Shown here one piece after another: positions 38,126-47,716 of a stretch of DNA of 64,000 nucleotides. The notes beneath the pieces were generated by a model. It worked only from the letters and a program-made list of their open reading frames with translations, was not told where the DNA came from and searched no databases. The stretch is from Bacteroidota bacterium (GTDB lineage Bacteria > Bacteroidota > Bacteroidia > Bacteroidales > Dysgonomonadaceae): contig JAEZGN010000010.1 in the NCBI GenBank assembly GCA_023437305.1, positions 97,834 through 161,833 on the forward strand. The letters run 5' to 3'. The first letter of the stretch is position 1. Each line of letters begins with the position of its first letter. A program made the position numbers and the translations under genes.

Positions 38126-39871
38126 ATGAATAAACGTTTTTTTTATGCGCTCCTATGTGGAGTCGTGATTTTTTCAACAGGTACTTTCTATTCGTGTGGC
38201 AATGACGACATCGATGATCTGAAGTCAAGATTGTCTGTAATAGAAGTGGCGATTCAGGATCTCAAAGACCAGTTATCAGATGCGATGACAACTGGTGCAA
38301 CTATCGTGTCAGTAGAAGAAACCAACGGTACATACAAATTGACATTGAGTGATGGAAAAATTATTACAATCAAGCCGGGTACCGGTGGCGGATCGAACAT
38401 TACTGTAGAAAAGAATGAAAATAATGTAATTATCACTGTGGATGGAACTGAATATGTACTTCCTATTGGTTCTGCCATAAATTCATTGATCTACAGCCCT
38501 GAATATGAAAACGGTATAGTTAACATCGGTAATACGGGTGCTACAGTGAACTTCTTGGCTACACCGGCTATCAGTTCCGATGATTTAGCCAATGCTACGT
38601 TTGACATAGCAGAAGCTCATCTACTGAAAGTAGGCGGCAATGGCTTGTTCAAGGTTAACGGAGATGTAACACTTGACGGAGATTTCATTAAGGTACCAAT
38701 TAAAGCTCTCGGAGTAGAAGCAGGCAAAACGTATGCTGTGGCGCTTCATATGAACTTTAACGGTACGGCGATCAGTTCCAACTACTTTCATGTAAAGGTT
38801 TCCGATGACTTCTCTTTCAATACAGAAGAACTTGTTACACCTACTTTTAATGCTGGAATTACCGACGCAACAGAAGTCTCAACAGGATTCTGGACTGCAA
38901 CTTTGCCAGAAACAGCTACAGTTAGCTTCCTAAATGAATTCAACTTCAACACCCTTGTTTCTCTACCTTCAATCAATGCGACAGATCTGCGCTTTGAGCT
39001 AGCTGCGAAAGCAAATCAGAATGGTAATGTACAGGATAGATATGACTTCTTCAAGAGCTGTCTATCTGCAAACGGCACTTGGAAGATGCAGGGCCGTCCA
39101 GGTACAAACTGTAACAAAAAAGAAGGTGATGAAAAACCTGATGGAATACTGATCAATGTGGTAGTTGACGATGTGATAAAAGCTAAAATTTACTGGAAGG
39201 TTATCGACCCACTGGCAAATATTGATTTCCACGGCGGATTGGTAAATTTCAGCGAACACATGGAATATGGTAATCCGGGTATTGATGGTGTAGGCGTTGG
39301 AGAAGGAGAAGGAATCATTGTCGCTCCGGGCGAAAACAACATCGATATAGCGAGAGCTTTGATTGGAGATAAACTGGCTTTGGTTCATGGCAATGGTAAG
39401 AATTTCTTAAGTTCTTTCAAAGCGTATTCAGTCAAGTTAGGAGAAGAGGTCTTGGTTATGAGCGATGGCACTAAATTGGCCGTAACTGATGCAGGCAAAA
39501 AGTACACAAAATTCTCACGTGGACTAAATTGGTTTAATATACAAACCTCAATTGCGAAATCACAACGTCGTAATTGGACGATGTCAGACCAAGAAAAACA
39601 AGCTTTTGCTCATTCCGATTGTAATGGTGAAATTATTGAGGGTTGGGACGGTGTGTCTGTTGAAGATTTGGCTGCAAAAGGCATAAGTATCACATCAAAT
39701 GGGTTCTTCAAAACAACAGCACCTTATGGTGGATGGGCTCTTCGCGTAGGTATGGGACTTGAATTCGAATATGACTACGGAAAGAAACCTATCAGTAACG
39801 GCTGTCTGGTATACCTCTGGATAAACCGTCGCAACAGTGCGGAAGGTGTAGTGGATGTTTCTCCAAGATAA
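38126..39871 (+). CDS. DUF4988-type surface lipoprotein (probable glycan-binding)
   Basis: A 581-residue lipoprotein (leader MNKRFFYALLCGVVIFSTG, Cys in FYSCGNDD). A short coiled segment (DDLKSRLSVIEVAIQDLKDQ) and a YKLTLSDGKIITIKPG repeat form the N-terminal module seen in PL29/DUF4988 lipoproteins of PULs. The rest is beta-rich, with no lyase motif recognised. I start at ATG 38126. The frame is open from 37976, but the extra 50 residues would destroy the leader. It is first in the row with SusC (110 bases downstream), SusD and the DUF3823 protein, so a surface glycan-binding role is inferred. Confidence 0.78.
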   Translation: MNKRFFYALLCGVVIFSTGTFYSCGNDDIDDLKSRLSVIEVAIQDLKDQLSDAMTTGATIVSVEETNGTYKLTLSDGKIITIKPGTGGGSNITVEKNENNVIITVDGTEYVLPIGSAINSLIYSPEYENGIVNIGNTGATVNFLATPAISSDDLANATFDIAEAHLLKVGGNGLFKVNGDVTLDGDFIKVPIKALGVEAGKTYAVALHMNFNGTAISSNYFHVKVSDDFSFNTEELVTPTFNAGITDATEVSTGFWTATLPETATVSFLNEFNFNTLVSLPSINATDLRFELAAKANQNGNVQDRYDFFKSCLSANGTWKMQGRPGTNCNKKEGDEKPDGILINVVVDDVIKAKIYWKVIDPLANIDFHGGLVNFSEHMEYGNPGIDGVGVGEGEGIIVAPGENNIDIARALIGDKLALVHGNGKNFLSSFKAYSVKLGEEVLVMSDGTKLAVTDAGKKYTKFSRGLNWFNIQTSIAKSQRRNWTMSDQEKQAFAHSDCNGEIIEGWDGVSVEDLAAKGISITSNGFFKTTAPYGGWALRVGMGLEFEYDYGKKPISNGCLVYLWINRRNSAEGVVDVSPR

Positions 39872-39902
39872 TAATCTTTTGGATATATCATGCATATGAA
39901 AT

Positions 39903-39929
39903 GCTCTCTCCCTTCAAGGGAGAGAGAGC
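39903..39929 (+). terminator. Hairpin between the surface lipoprotein and SusC
   Basis: CTCTCTCCC and GGGAGAGAG (39904-39912 and 39918-39926) form a stem with loop TTCAA. It is followed by CTTTCTTTCCCC and not by a true T-run, so partial read-through into susC is likely. It may set the ratio of the two products. Confidence 0.5.
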
Positions 39930-39981
39930 TTTCTTTCCCCAATGGAAATCATATTTCCTATTAATAATTTAAAATTATATC

Positions 39982-42900
39982 ATGAAAGATAGTAACTCAA
40001 AAATATATGGAAAAAGCGCGCTAGCCTTATGGAGACCCATCATAGTCGCTTTTTTATGCTTCCTGGTAGCATTGCCTATCTCAGCGCAGCTCCGAATGGT
40101 TCAAGGAACCGTTGTTGATGACTCGGGAGATCCAATCATCGGAGCCACTGTAATAGTGAATGGCAGTACTACCCGCGGTACTATGACCGACGTAGAGGGG
40201 ATTTTCAAGATAGAGGCTTCGAAAGAAGAAAAACTGACGGTCTCTTTCATTGGCTATCAAAGCGTTGTCGTATCAGCCGATAATACGAGCCTAAAGATCA
40301 CCTTGCAAGAAAACAGCAAAGCTCTGGACGAGGTAGTTGTTGTAGGGTATGGTACTCAGAAGAAAGTAACGCTAACAGGTGCGGTTTCTGCAATAAATAA
40401 CAAAGAAATTGCCGTTACCAAGAATGAAAACGTGGTCAACATGCTTTCCGGTAAAATACCAGGTGTACGCATCTCACAAAATAGTGCGTCTCCCGGTGAT
40501 TTTGATAGCAAAATTGATATTCGTGGTATGGGCGATCCCCTTATTGTAGTCGATGGGATCCCGCGCGACAAAGGATATTTCTCCCGTATGGATGCCAATG
40601 AAATAGAAAGTGTATCTGTACTGAAAGACGGTACCGCTGCCATTTATGGTGTTCGTGCTGCCAATGGCGTTATACTGGTTACTACCAAGCGCGGTAGTGC
40701 CTCCGGCGGTAAGTTTGATATCACTTTTTCTGCTAATCTAGGTTGGCAGCAATTCCTCTATGTGCCGGAAACAGCAAATGCAACAGATCACATGCTGCTT
40801 ACCAACGAGAAGAAGTATAACAACTTTAACAGCAACTATCCCATTCGCACCACTCCCCAATATACATGGGAAGAAATGATGGAGTATAGTACAGGTCGCA
40901 AAAAAAGTACCAACTGGAATGACGAATTGTTCAATAACAATGTGCCGCAGTCGCAATACAACATCAGTATGGATGGTGGATCGGACAAAGTGAAGTATTT
41001 TTTTAACTTGGGCTACATAAAACAAGAAGGATCTTACAAAAGCGGTTCTCTGAACTACGATCGTTGGAACTTCCGTAGTAACGTGGATGCGCAAATCACC
41101 AAACAGCTGAAAGCCGCTGTACAGTTAAGTGGTTATATGGATAAAAAAAATCAGCCTCTCACCGATATCTGGACAGTATATAAGAAAGCATGGAGTTACC
41201 GACCTACTGCCGAAGCATGGCTCGATGGCGATCATAGTATGCCTGCTTTCAACGATCAAATGCCAGTAGGAGGTTATATGGACAATCCGGTTGCTCAAAC
41301 CAACAGTGATTTCGCCGGTTTTCGCCGCGAAAAGCGTAACAACTTCAACGGCTCTTTGGCGCTGACCTATGATATTCCGAGCGTAGAAGGATTGAATGCG
41401 AAAGCATTCTATAGCTACGATTATTATGCTACAAACAATACGGAATACAAGCGGACACATAACCTCTATGAACGTATAGGCGATGGAACTGTGCGCTCTA
41501 TTGTACAAAATGCCGACAGCTACCTGAGACGACGTACCGATCCGGCTTATGGAACAGTGATGCAACTATCATTGAATTATGCTCATAAATTTGGAGATCA
41601 CAACGTCAACGCTATGGTGCTATTCGAGGAGCAATATAACAACAACGACAACTTCTACGGGCAACGTGATATGCTTCTCGATGGCGAATATCTTATTTAT
41701 GGAGAAGCCGATGGTCAGGTTGCATTTTCCGATGGCGGCGGTATTTGGGATGTGACTCGTCAGGCTCTGGTCGGAAGGGCAAATTATGACTACAAAGGTC
41801 GTTACATAGCCGACTTTGCTTTCCGTTATGATGGATCATCCCGTTTTCCATCCGGAGCGCGTTGGGGATTCTTCCCTACTGCATCTCTCGCCTGGCGCAT
41901 CAGTGAAGAACCATTTATGAAAGAATGGATTCCATTCATGAACAACCTCAAACTGCGTGGTTCTTATGGACGAATGGGTGACGATGGTGGTGCAGGTAAT
42001 TATCCCCCTACAGTAGTGGGTTATGAACTGAATGGACGAAAGCTCGGTTGGATTTACAATGGGGTTCTGATGGGAGGATTGACTCCTACGGCTATACCCA
42101 ATCCTGATTTGACATGGTACATCATTGACACGTGGGATTTCGGGCTTGACTTCGATCTTTGGAATTCGAAACTGACAGGTACATTCGATGTCTTTAAACG
42201 TAACCGGTCGGGACTCTTGGCAAGAAGTACAGCTGTTATTCCGGGTACAGTAGGAGCTTCTATGCCTCAGGAAAATATCGAAAGTGACCAAACATTTGGT
42301 TGGGAAATCAGCTTAGGACATAATAACAAGATAGGCGATGTAACTTATTGGGTAAATGGACAGATTTCTGCCACTAAGAATCGTTGGGACTATCGTATCG
42401 ATTCTCCGGCACAAAATTCAATGGATAATTGGCGCCGTTGGCAAACATCCGGACGTAATAAAGACATCTGGGCTACGTTCGAGGAAGGAGGCCGATTTAC
42501 CAATTACGATCAAATTCGTTTTCACAACACCACTGGAGGTAATTTCGGTCAGGGTACACTACCGGGAGATTATTGGTACAAAGACTGGAACGGTGACGGA
42601 GTTATCAATAGCCAGGACGAACATCCTGTAGCTACTTATAACCTACCGGTATTCAACTATGGTATCACTATGGGAGCCTCTTGGAAAGACATAGACATTT
42701 CGATGAACTGGCAAGGTTCAGCGGGTGTATATAATCAATATACTGAAGTATTTGCAGAAGTAGGTGCATTCGGGGGTGCTATTCTGGATATCTATAAAGA
42801 CCGTTGGCACACAGTTAGTGCAACAGACGATCCTTGGAATCCGAATACCCAATGGGTAACGGGGCTCTATCCTGCCACCAGCCGTCCGTTTGGATCAGGT

Positions 42901-43173
42901 ACAACAGGTATTAAGAATACTTCATACATCCGTTTGAAAACATTGGAAATAGGCTATACATTGCCTAAAGTATGGATAAGCAAAGTGGGTATCAAAAACC
43001 TTCGTGTATATTTCAATGGTTACAACTTGTTGACATTTACAGGATTGGACAACATAGACCCTGAACGTCCTGGAGCTAAGGGAGGAACCAATGACAATGA
43101 TAGTCAAGGTATTTTGTTTTATAATTATCCGGTCAACCGTACCTTCAACGTGGGTGCTACAATTAAATTCTAA
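39982..43173 (+). CDS. SusC-like TonB-dependent outer-membrane transporter
   Basis: A 1063-residue outer-membrane importer of oligosaccharides. It has a signal region to about 36 and a CarboxypepD_reg-like domain (GTVVDDSGDPIIGATVIVNG, about 43-125). The TonB box region and plug follow (LDEVVVVGYGTQKKVTLTGAVS, then IDIRGMGDPLIVVDGIPRDKG), and the rest is the beta-barrel ending in hydrophobic FNVGATIKF. There is no N-terminal STN signalling domain, so coupling to an anti-sigma factor is not expected. It is paired with SusD one base downstream. It probably imports the glycans cut by the GH genes of this locus. Confidence 0.96.
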   Translation: MKDSNSKIYGKSALALWRPIIVAFLCFLVALPISAQLRMVQGTVVDDSGDPIIGATVIVNGSTTRGTMTDVEGIFKIEASKEEKLTVSFIGYQSVVVSADNTSLKITLQENSKALDEVVVVGYGTQKKVTLTGAVSAINNKEIAVTKNENVVNMLSGKIPGVRISQNSASPGDFDSKIDIRGMGDPLIVVDGIPRDKGYFSRMDANEIESVSVLKDGTAAIYGVRAANGVILVTTKRGSASGGKFDITFSANLGWQQFLYVPETANATDHMLLTNEKKYNNFNSNYPIRTTPQYTWEEMMEYSTGRKKSTNWNDELFNNNVPQSQYNISMDGGSDKVKYFFNLGYIKQEGSYKSGSLNYDRWNFRSNVDAQITKQLKAAVQLSGYMDKKNQPLTDIWTVYKKAWSYRPTAEAWLDGDHSMPAFNDQMPVGGYMDNPVAQTNSDFAGFRREKRNNFNGSLALTYDIPSVEGLNAKAFYSYDYYATNNTEYKRTHNLYERIGDGTVRSIVQNADSYLRRRTDPAYGTVMQLSLNYAHKFGDHNVNAMVLFEEQYNNNDNFYGQRDMLLDGEYLIYGEADGQVAFSDGGGIWDVTRQALVGRANYDYKGRYIADFAFRYDGSSRFPSGARWGFFPTASLAWRISEEPFMKEWIPFMNNLKLRGSYGRMGDDGGAGNYPPTVVGYELNGRKLGWIYNGVLMGGLTPTAIPNPDLTWYIIDTWDFGLDFDLWNSKLTGTFDVFKRNRSGLLARSTAVIPGTVGASMPQENIESDQTFGWEISLGHNNKIGDVTYWVNGQISATKNRWDYRIDSPAQNSMDNWRRWQTSGRNKDIWATFEEGGRFTNYDQIRFHNTTGGNFGQGTLPGDYWYKDWNGDGVINSQDEHPVATYNLPVFNYGITMGASWKDIDISMNWQGSAGVYNQYTEVFAEVGAFGGAILDIYKDRWHTVSATDDPWNPNTQWVTGLYPATSRPFGSGTTGIKNTSYIRLKTLEIGYTLPKVWISKVGIKNLRVYFNGYNLLTFTGLDNIDPERPGAKGGTNDNDSQGILFYNYPVNRTFNVGATIKF

Positions 43174-43174
43174 T

Positions 43175-45202
43175 ATGAAAGGACGGAATATGAAAACATT
43201 CAAATATATATGTATAGCAGCACTGGCACTCACCGTGACCTCCTGTTATGACATGGATCTGGAGCCGAAAGGAATCATTGGTGAAAATGTCCTTTTAACT
43301 TCCGACAACGGTATCAAAAAGTATTTTGCTGTTGTTTATCAGGATCTCCCTATCGAAGATTTTAACTATAATCATACAGGGGCCGATGGTAGCGGAAAGG
43401 GGTATGCGACTGTCAATCAGGATGGTTGGCATACCGGTAATAAATGGACGGCACAAAAGGGTAGTCCGGCTTCTGCAGCGCTCGAGGCGTTAGGTCGTGG
43501 CACATCTTATGGCGATGGCTGGGGATATTGGCCTTACGATCGTATCCGTGATATAAACAACTTCATTGCAGTTTTCCCTAACTATAGAGATTACTATTCC
43601 ACTGAAGAAGAATATAATTCTTATTTAGGTGAAGCTCATTTCTTACGTGCTTTTTATTATTTTGGAATGGTAAAGCGCTATGGTGGAGTGCCTATCGTAA
43701 CCGAGGTACTTAGCCCTACTGCAGGGGATGCATTGTTACAGCCACGCAATACGGAATACGAATGCTGGAAGTTCATCTATGACGACCTGAAGTTTGCCAT
43801 GGAAAATGCCGCAGATAGAAGTAAGTATGAACCGGGCCGCGCCAATCGCTATGCTGCCGCTGCTCTGATGTCTCGTGCTATGCTATATGCCGGATGTGCA
43901 GCTAAATATGGCGGTTACATCAACGTATCCGGTCCGGCTGTAAGTGCCGGCCTGATGAGTATTCCTGCCGACAAAGCGGAAGAGTTTTTCCAATATGCAT
44001 ACGATGCTTGTAAGTTTATACAAGACGGTGGTTATACACTGCATGGAGCTGGTGCCGCCGACGCTGCTGCTAAAGAAAAAGCTTACGTTGAAGTCTTTTT
44101 GAATGATAATAAAGCAGACGAGGACATCTTTGTTAAACAATATACAGCAGTAGCTGATGCTATTTGGGATACAAGTTTATTCCATTGCTGGGACGGAATG
44201 GTGCTGCCTTTAAGCATGATTGGAGGCGGAGCGGCAGGAGCAGCTTTACAACCAACATGGGAGCTCATGAAATTGTATGAGATGCCTGCCATTATTGACG
44301 AAGATGGCAAACCTGTGCGTTTCAACAGTCCGGAAGAGCTTTGGAATAATGGACAAATGGAACCTCGTTGCCGTGCTAATTTTTACTTCACAGGAATGAC
44401 CGAACCCGGCTCCGGCAAAAAAGCAGACATCCAGGCCGGTGTTTATACAGAGTATCCGGGAACAGCAGCCGATGGCACCGCCGAGATTGGAGGAAGCCGC
44501 AATGCATATACAGACAAATACCGCATCAGAGCACAACGGGCAGGCGAAAGCCATAATATTGGTGGTGTAATGGTCAAAATAAGCGGACAGGATGGTTTAG
44601 GAGAAGGCCTCGGTGACGAAGGTTATACCCGTTCGGGAGCGTTTATCCGTAAATATACTGACCCTACAGCTCCTGCTGCCAGCCGTGTATTATTCGGCAG
44701 TAAACAACCTTGGAAGGTATTCCGTTATGGCGAAGTGCTTTGTAATTGGGCAGAAGCCGCTTATGAGCTGGGAACGCTGAAAAATGACGATAACCTGAAG
44801 AGAGAAGCATTTGTATATGTGAATCAAATCCGTTCGCGTGCAGGCGCTCATCCTCATCAGATGGTAGCTAGCCCGCAAGATATAGGTACACCTCTCTACG
44901 GATTCGCCGTTGACGAAAACCTACAATATATTCGTGACGAACGAGCTCGCGAACTCTGTTTTGAAAACCAGCGCCTTTTCGACTTACGTCGTTGGAGAGT
45001 GGCCGACATCGATTTTCTGAATGGAAAATTCGGACACACCTTGCTTCCTTATTATGTACTAAATGAAGGCAAATGGATATATCTCAACGAGGTAGAAACT
45101 ATAGCCCGTACAGTTACATTCGAAAGAAGATGGTATTACGAACAAATACCGGGCGGAGAAATTGGAAAGAATCCGAATTTGGTGCGTAATGATGGTTATT
45201 AA
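43175..45202 (+). CDS. SusD-like outer-membrane lipoprotein (RagB/SusD)
   Basis: Surface glycan-binding partner of SusC, 675 residues from ATG 43175, or 670 from ATG 43190. The second start gives the classic leader MKTFKYICIAALALTVTSC. Typical SusD features are the LGEAHFLRAFYYFGMVKRYGG helix, the NRYAAAALMSRAMLYAG TPR region, and the C-terminal RDERARELCFENQRLFDLRR motif. The frame extends upstream to 43091 inside susC, but that start would spoil the leader. It is co-transcribed with SusC and the DUF3823 gene. Confidence 0.96.
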   Translation: MKGRNMKTFKYICIAALALTVTSCYDMDLEPKGIIGENVLLTSDNGIKKYFAVVYQDLPIEDFNYNHTGADGSGKGYATVNQDGWHTGNKWTAQKGSPASAALEALGRGTSYGDGWGYWPYDRIRDINNFIAVFPNYRDYYSTEEEYNSYLGEAHFLRAFYYFGMVKRYGGVPIVTEVLSPTAGDALLQPRNTEYECWKFIYDDLKFAMENAADRSKYEPGRANRYAAAALMSRAMLYAGCAAKYGGYINVSGPAVSAGLMSIPADKAEEFFQYAYDACKFIQDGGYTLHGAGAADAAAKEKAYVEVFLNDNKADEDIFVKQYTAVADAIWDTSLFHCWDGMVLPLSMIGGGAAGAALQPTWELMKLYEMPAIIDEDGKPVRFNSPEELWNNGQMEPRCRANFYFTGMTEPGSGKKADIQAGVYTEYPGTAADGTAEIGGSRNAYTDKYRIRAQRAGESHNIGGVMVKISGQDGLGEGLGDEGYTRSGAFIRKYTDPTAPAASRVLFGSKQPWKVFRYGEVLCNWAEAAYELGTLKNDDNLKREAFVYVNQIRSRAGAHPHQMVASPQDIGTPLYGFAVDENLQYIRDERARELCFENQRLFDLRRWRVADIDFLNGKFGHTLLPYYVLNEGKWIYLNEVETIARTVTFERRWYYEQIPGGEIGKNPNLVRNDGY

Positions 45203-45230
45203 TGGAAAAAATGAAGTAAAATACTAGAAT

Positions 45231-45977
45231 ATGAAAAAAGTAATATATAGTCTGCTTGTGGGCTTCTCGGCATTGTTAGCAACTTCGTGTATGGAGATTG
45301 ACAACTTTGACGAACCGGATGCACATTTCACCGGACGTATTATCGATTCGACTACGGGCCAGAATATTCTTGCCGATCAGGGTGAAAATCGTATCCGGAT
45401 CTGGGAAAAGAGTTACAGTCTCAATCCCGCTAGTCAGGATATCCCCGTGAAGCAAGATGGAACCTTCAATAATACAAAGCTTTTTAAAGGCACGTATGAT
45501 GTAGTTGCGGAAGGAGCTTGGTGGCCTTGCGATACGATACGCGTAGGTCTTGGCAGTAAGTTGACACAAGATTTTGAAGTGACCCCCTATCTCACATTGT
45601 TTGATTTCCAAATAGAGTACGTAAACGACTCACTTACAATGTCATGCCGTTTCGACGCCCCTATCAAGGAGGCTTTACCCAATATCAGGGATATCAGACC
45701 ATTTCTTAGTTTGAACCAATTCTGTGGTGCCGGTAATTCGATTAGTTATTATAATACTCCAACAGATGCGAACGGCGATCCTTTATACTGGAAAAGCATT
45801 ATGTCTAGTTGGGCAAGCCTGCCTAAACTGGCAGATGGAAAGAGTAAGGTTTATAGTTTTAGGTTGCCTGTAAAACCCGGTTATATTTATTTCGCCCGTA
45901 TGGGTGCCAGAGTAAATGATACTCAACAGAAATATAATTATACAGAAATCAAAATGATTGAGATTCCTAGTGAATAG
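45231..45977 (+). CDS. DUF3823 surface lipoprotein
   Basis: A 248-residue lipoprotein (MKKVIYSLLVGFSALLATSC). The N-terminal part (about 30-125: HFTGRIIDSTTGQNILADQG, LFKGTYDVVAEGAWWPCDT) is a carboxypeptidase-regulatory-like beta-sandwich typical of DUF3823 proteins. The remainder (FQIEYVNDSLTMSCRFDAPI ...) forms a second beta domain. These proteins follow SusCD in many Bacteroidota loci and are presumed glycan-binding. It is the last gene before a strong terminator, so the susCD-DUF3823 unit ends here. Confidence 0.85.
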   Translation: MKKVIYSLLVGFSALLATSCMEIDNFDEPDAHFTGRIIDSTTGQNILADQGENRIRIWEKSYSLNPASQDIPVKQDGTFNNTKLFKGTYDVVAEGAWWPCDTIRVGLGSKLTQDFEVTPYLTLFDFQIEYVNDSLTMSCRFDAPIKEALPNIRDIRPFLSLNQFCGAGNSISYYNTPTDANGDPLYWKSIMSSWASLPKLADGKSKVYSFRLPVKPGYIYFARMGARVNDTQQKYNYTEIKMIEIPSE

Positions 45978-46014
45978 AGGTAAATAAGGTAAATTAGATT
46001 GTTTTCAAAATGTT

Positions 46015-46058
46015 GCCGGGAGGGGATAACATAACGGATTCCATCCCGGCTTTTTATT
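46015..46058 (+). terminator. Terminator of the SusCD-DUF3823 operon
   Basis: GCCGGGA (46015-46021) pairs with TCCCGGC (46044-46050), with flanking GG/CC pairs, followed by TTTTTATTTTT. It implies that the GH99-like gene needs its own promoter. Confidence 0.85.
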
Positions 46059-46062
46059 TTTC

Positions 46063-46188
46063 ACGATAGTTCGTTATAAAAGAGTGTAATAACTGATTGT
46101 CAAATAAACAAAACACCAAAACTAATTTAAACGTCTGTATTTAAAAACATTACATTCGATTATTTAGGAATTTATAACGAACTGTCGT
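46063..46188. promoter_or_regulatory. Candidate invertible promoter before the GH99-like gene
   Basis: ACGATAGTTCGTTATAAA (46063-46080) and TTTATAACGAACTGTCGT (46171-46188) are inverted copies, 17 of 18 matching, enclosing 90 bases. The spacer holds a perfect TAnnTTTG on the minus strand (TAGTTTTG, 46124-46117), pointing away from the GH99-like gene, and none on the plus strand. Inversion would turn it toward the gene, with a leader of roughly 60 bases. No recombinase is in the window. Confidence 0.55.
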
Positions 46189-46199
46189 TTTATTAAAGA

Positions 46200-47711
46200 A
46201 TGAAAGATATGAAACTAAACAAAATATTATTAGGAAGCCTGTTGATATTGGCAACCTCTTGTAGCAGCGGAGATGATAACGGTATTCCGCCGGCAATAGA
46301 TCCGGATCCAAAACCTCCGGTAGAAGACATATACAACAATCTTGGCTTTACGCCGCATGCAGAGGGCACGCCTTTCGATTCATACCAAGGATTGGTAATG
46401 GCAGGCTATCAAGGTTGGTTCGGTGCTCCAGGAGACGGATGCCCACATGCCGACCATGCAAATACTGAGTGGTATCACTATCGGGAGAACGAAGGCTTTA
46501 AGCCTGGTGTATTAAGAAACTCTATTGATTTCTGGCCGGATATGAGCGAATATACAGTTCAATATACGCCCGGAGACGATGGTACTCCCGGTCGGTCGGA
46601 ACACTTTTTCTATCCTGATGGAAAAAAGGCGACTGTATATAGTGCTTATGATGAATCGAGCGTATTGCTACATTTCAAATGGATGAAGGAATATGGCCTC
46701 GACGGTGTATTTATGCAACGCTTTGTGGGCGAAGTAATCAACAACCCGGAGGGAAAAACGCATTTTGATAAAGTGCTTGAATCGGCTATGAAAGGTTCTA
46801 ATACTTATCAACGCGCCATTTGCGTGATGTACGATTTAGGTGGATACGAGCCGAATAAGAGTAATAATACTGCTGCTGTTTTGGCCGATGCTAAAGCTAT
46901 CATGGACAAATATCAATTGTTGAATAGAGATGCCAAACAAAAATATTATCTCTACCAAGATGGGAAGCCATTGATTGCTTTGTGGGGCGTAGGTTTCAAT
47001 GACGGCCGCCCTTATACGCTCACCAATGTAGAAGAATTAATGAATGGCTTGAAGGATATGGGCTACAACATCATGCTGGGTGTTCCTACTTACTGGAGAG
47101 AAAGACGGAACGATGCTTTACCTGATGCCAAATTGCACGATTTGATAAAAGCGGCCAAAGTAATCATGCCTTGGTTTGTGGGTCGTTATGACAATAGTAA
47201 TTTCCCTAATTTCCACAGTTTAATAGAGCAAGACATCAAGTGGTGTAATGACAACGGTGTGGGCTATGCACCGCTATGCTTCCCTGGTTCTGCCGACCGT
47301 AATATGCATCCTAACAACACCGTTCAGCCTCGACTGGGTGGCACCTTCCTCTGGAATCAGATGTATCATGGTATCAAGTCAGGTGCAAAGATGCTCTATA
47401 TAGCTATGTTTGATGAAATAGATGAAGGTACTGCAATTTATAAATGTCTGAATCAAAAAAATGTGCCTGGAAATATATCTGATAAAGATTATTATGTGGT
47501 ATTCCAAAACAACGGATACCGTATGACTACCAACATGGTAGAAGGATTGACAGGAAATGATTGGTGCAGAAAGGCCGCAGACCTGAACGTTGTCTTTACC
47601 GGTATTGAAGATAATCTGCCTACCGATCACTATCTGTGGCTCACTGCGGAAGGCAAAAAGATGTTGCGCGGAGAAATTCCTTTGAAATCTTCCTGGCCCG
47701 CTAGAAAATAA
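46200..47711 (+). CDS. GH71/99-like glycoside hydrolase lipoprotein
   Basis: A 503-residue lipoprotein (lipobox LLILATSCSS). The catalytic barrel begins at SYQGLVMAGYQGWFGAPGDG, and MFDEIDEGTAIYK holds Glu 406 and Glu 409. Their spacing equals that of the paired catalytic Glu residues of GH99 endo-alpha-mannanases (WNEWHEGTQ-like motif). Known GH99 enzymes cut alpha-mannosides from within a chain or glucosyl-mannose from N-glycans; the exact linkage here is unknown. An in-frame ATG at 46209 is an alternative start. It follows a terminator and a possible invertible promoter, and leads the GH43-CBM6 gene by 5 bases. Confidence 0.85.
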   Translation: MKDMKLNKILLGSLLILATSCSSGDDNGIPPAIDPDPKPPVEDIYNNLGFTPHAEGTPFDSYQGLVMAGYQGWFGAPGDGCPHADHANTEWYHYRENEGFKPGVLRNSIDFWPDMSEYTVQYTPGDDGTPGRSEHFFYPDGKKATVYSAYDESSVLLHFKWMKEYGLDGVFMQRFVGEVINNPEGKTHFDKVLESAMKGSNTYQRAICVMYDLGGYEPNKSNNTAAVLADAKAIMDKYQLLNRDAKQKYYLYQDGKPLIALWGVGFNDGRPYTLTNVEELMNGLKDMGYNIMLGVPTYWRERRNDALPDAKLHDLIKAAKVIMPWFVGRYDNSNFPNFHSLIEQDIKWCNDNGVGYAPLCFPGSADRNMHPNNTVQPRLGGTFLWNQMYHGIKSGAKMLYIAMFDEIDEGTAIYKCLNQKNVPGNISDKDYYVVFQNNGYRMTTNMVEGLTGNDWCRKAADLNVVFTGIEDNLPTDHYLWLTAEGKKMLRGEIPLKSSWPARK

Positions 47712-47716
47712 GTCAT

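Noticed and set aside
41125..41565. 146-codon minus-strand frame inside susC
   Set aside because: Antisense to a strongly conserved gene, with no family resemblance or promoter.
43091..43174. SusD start inside susC
   Set aside because: The extra residues are the frame-shifted end of susC; normal leader starts at 43175 or 43190.
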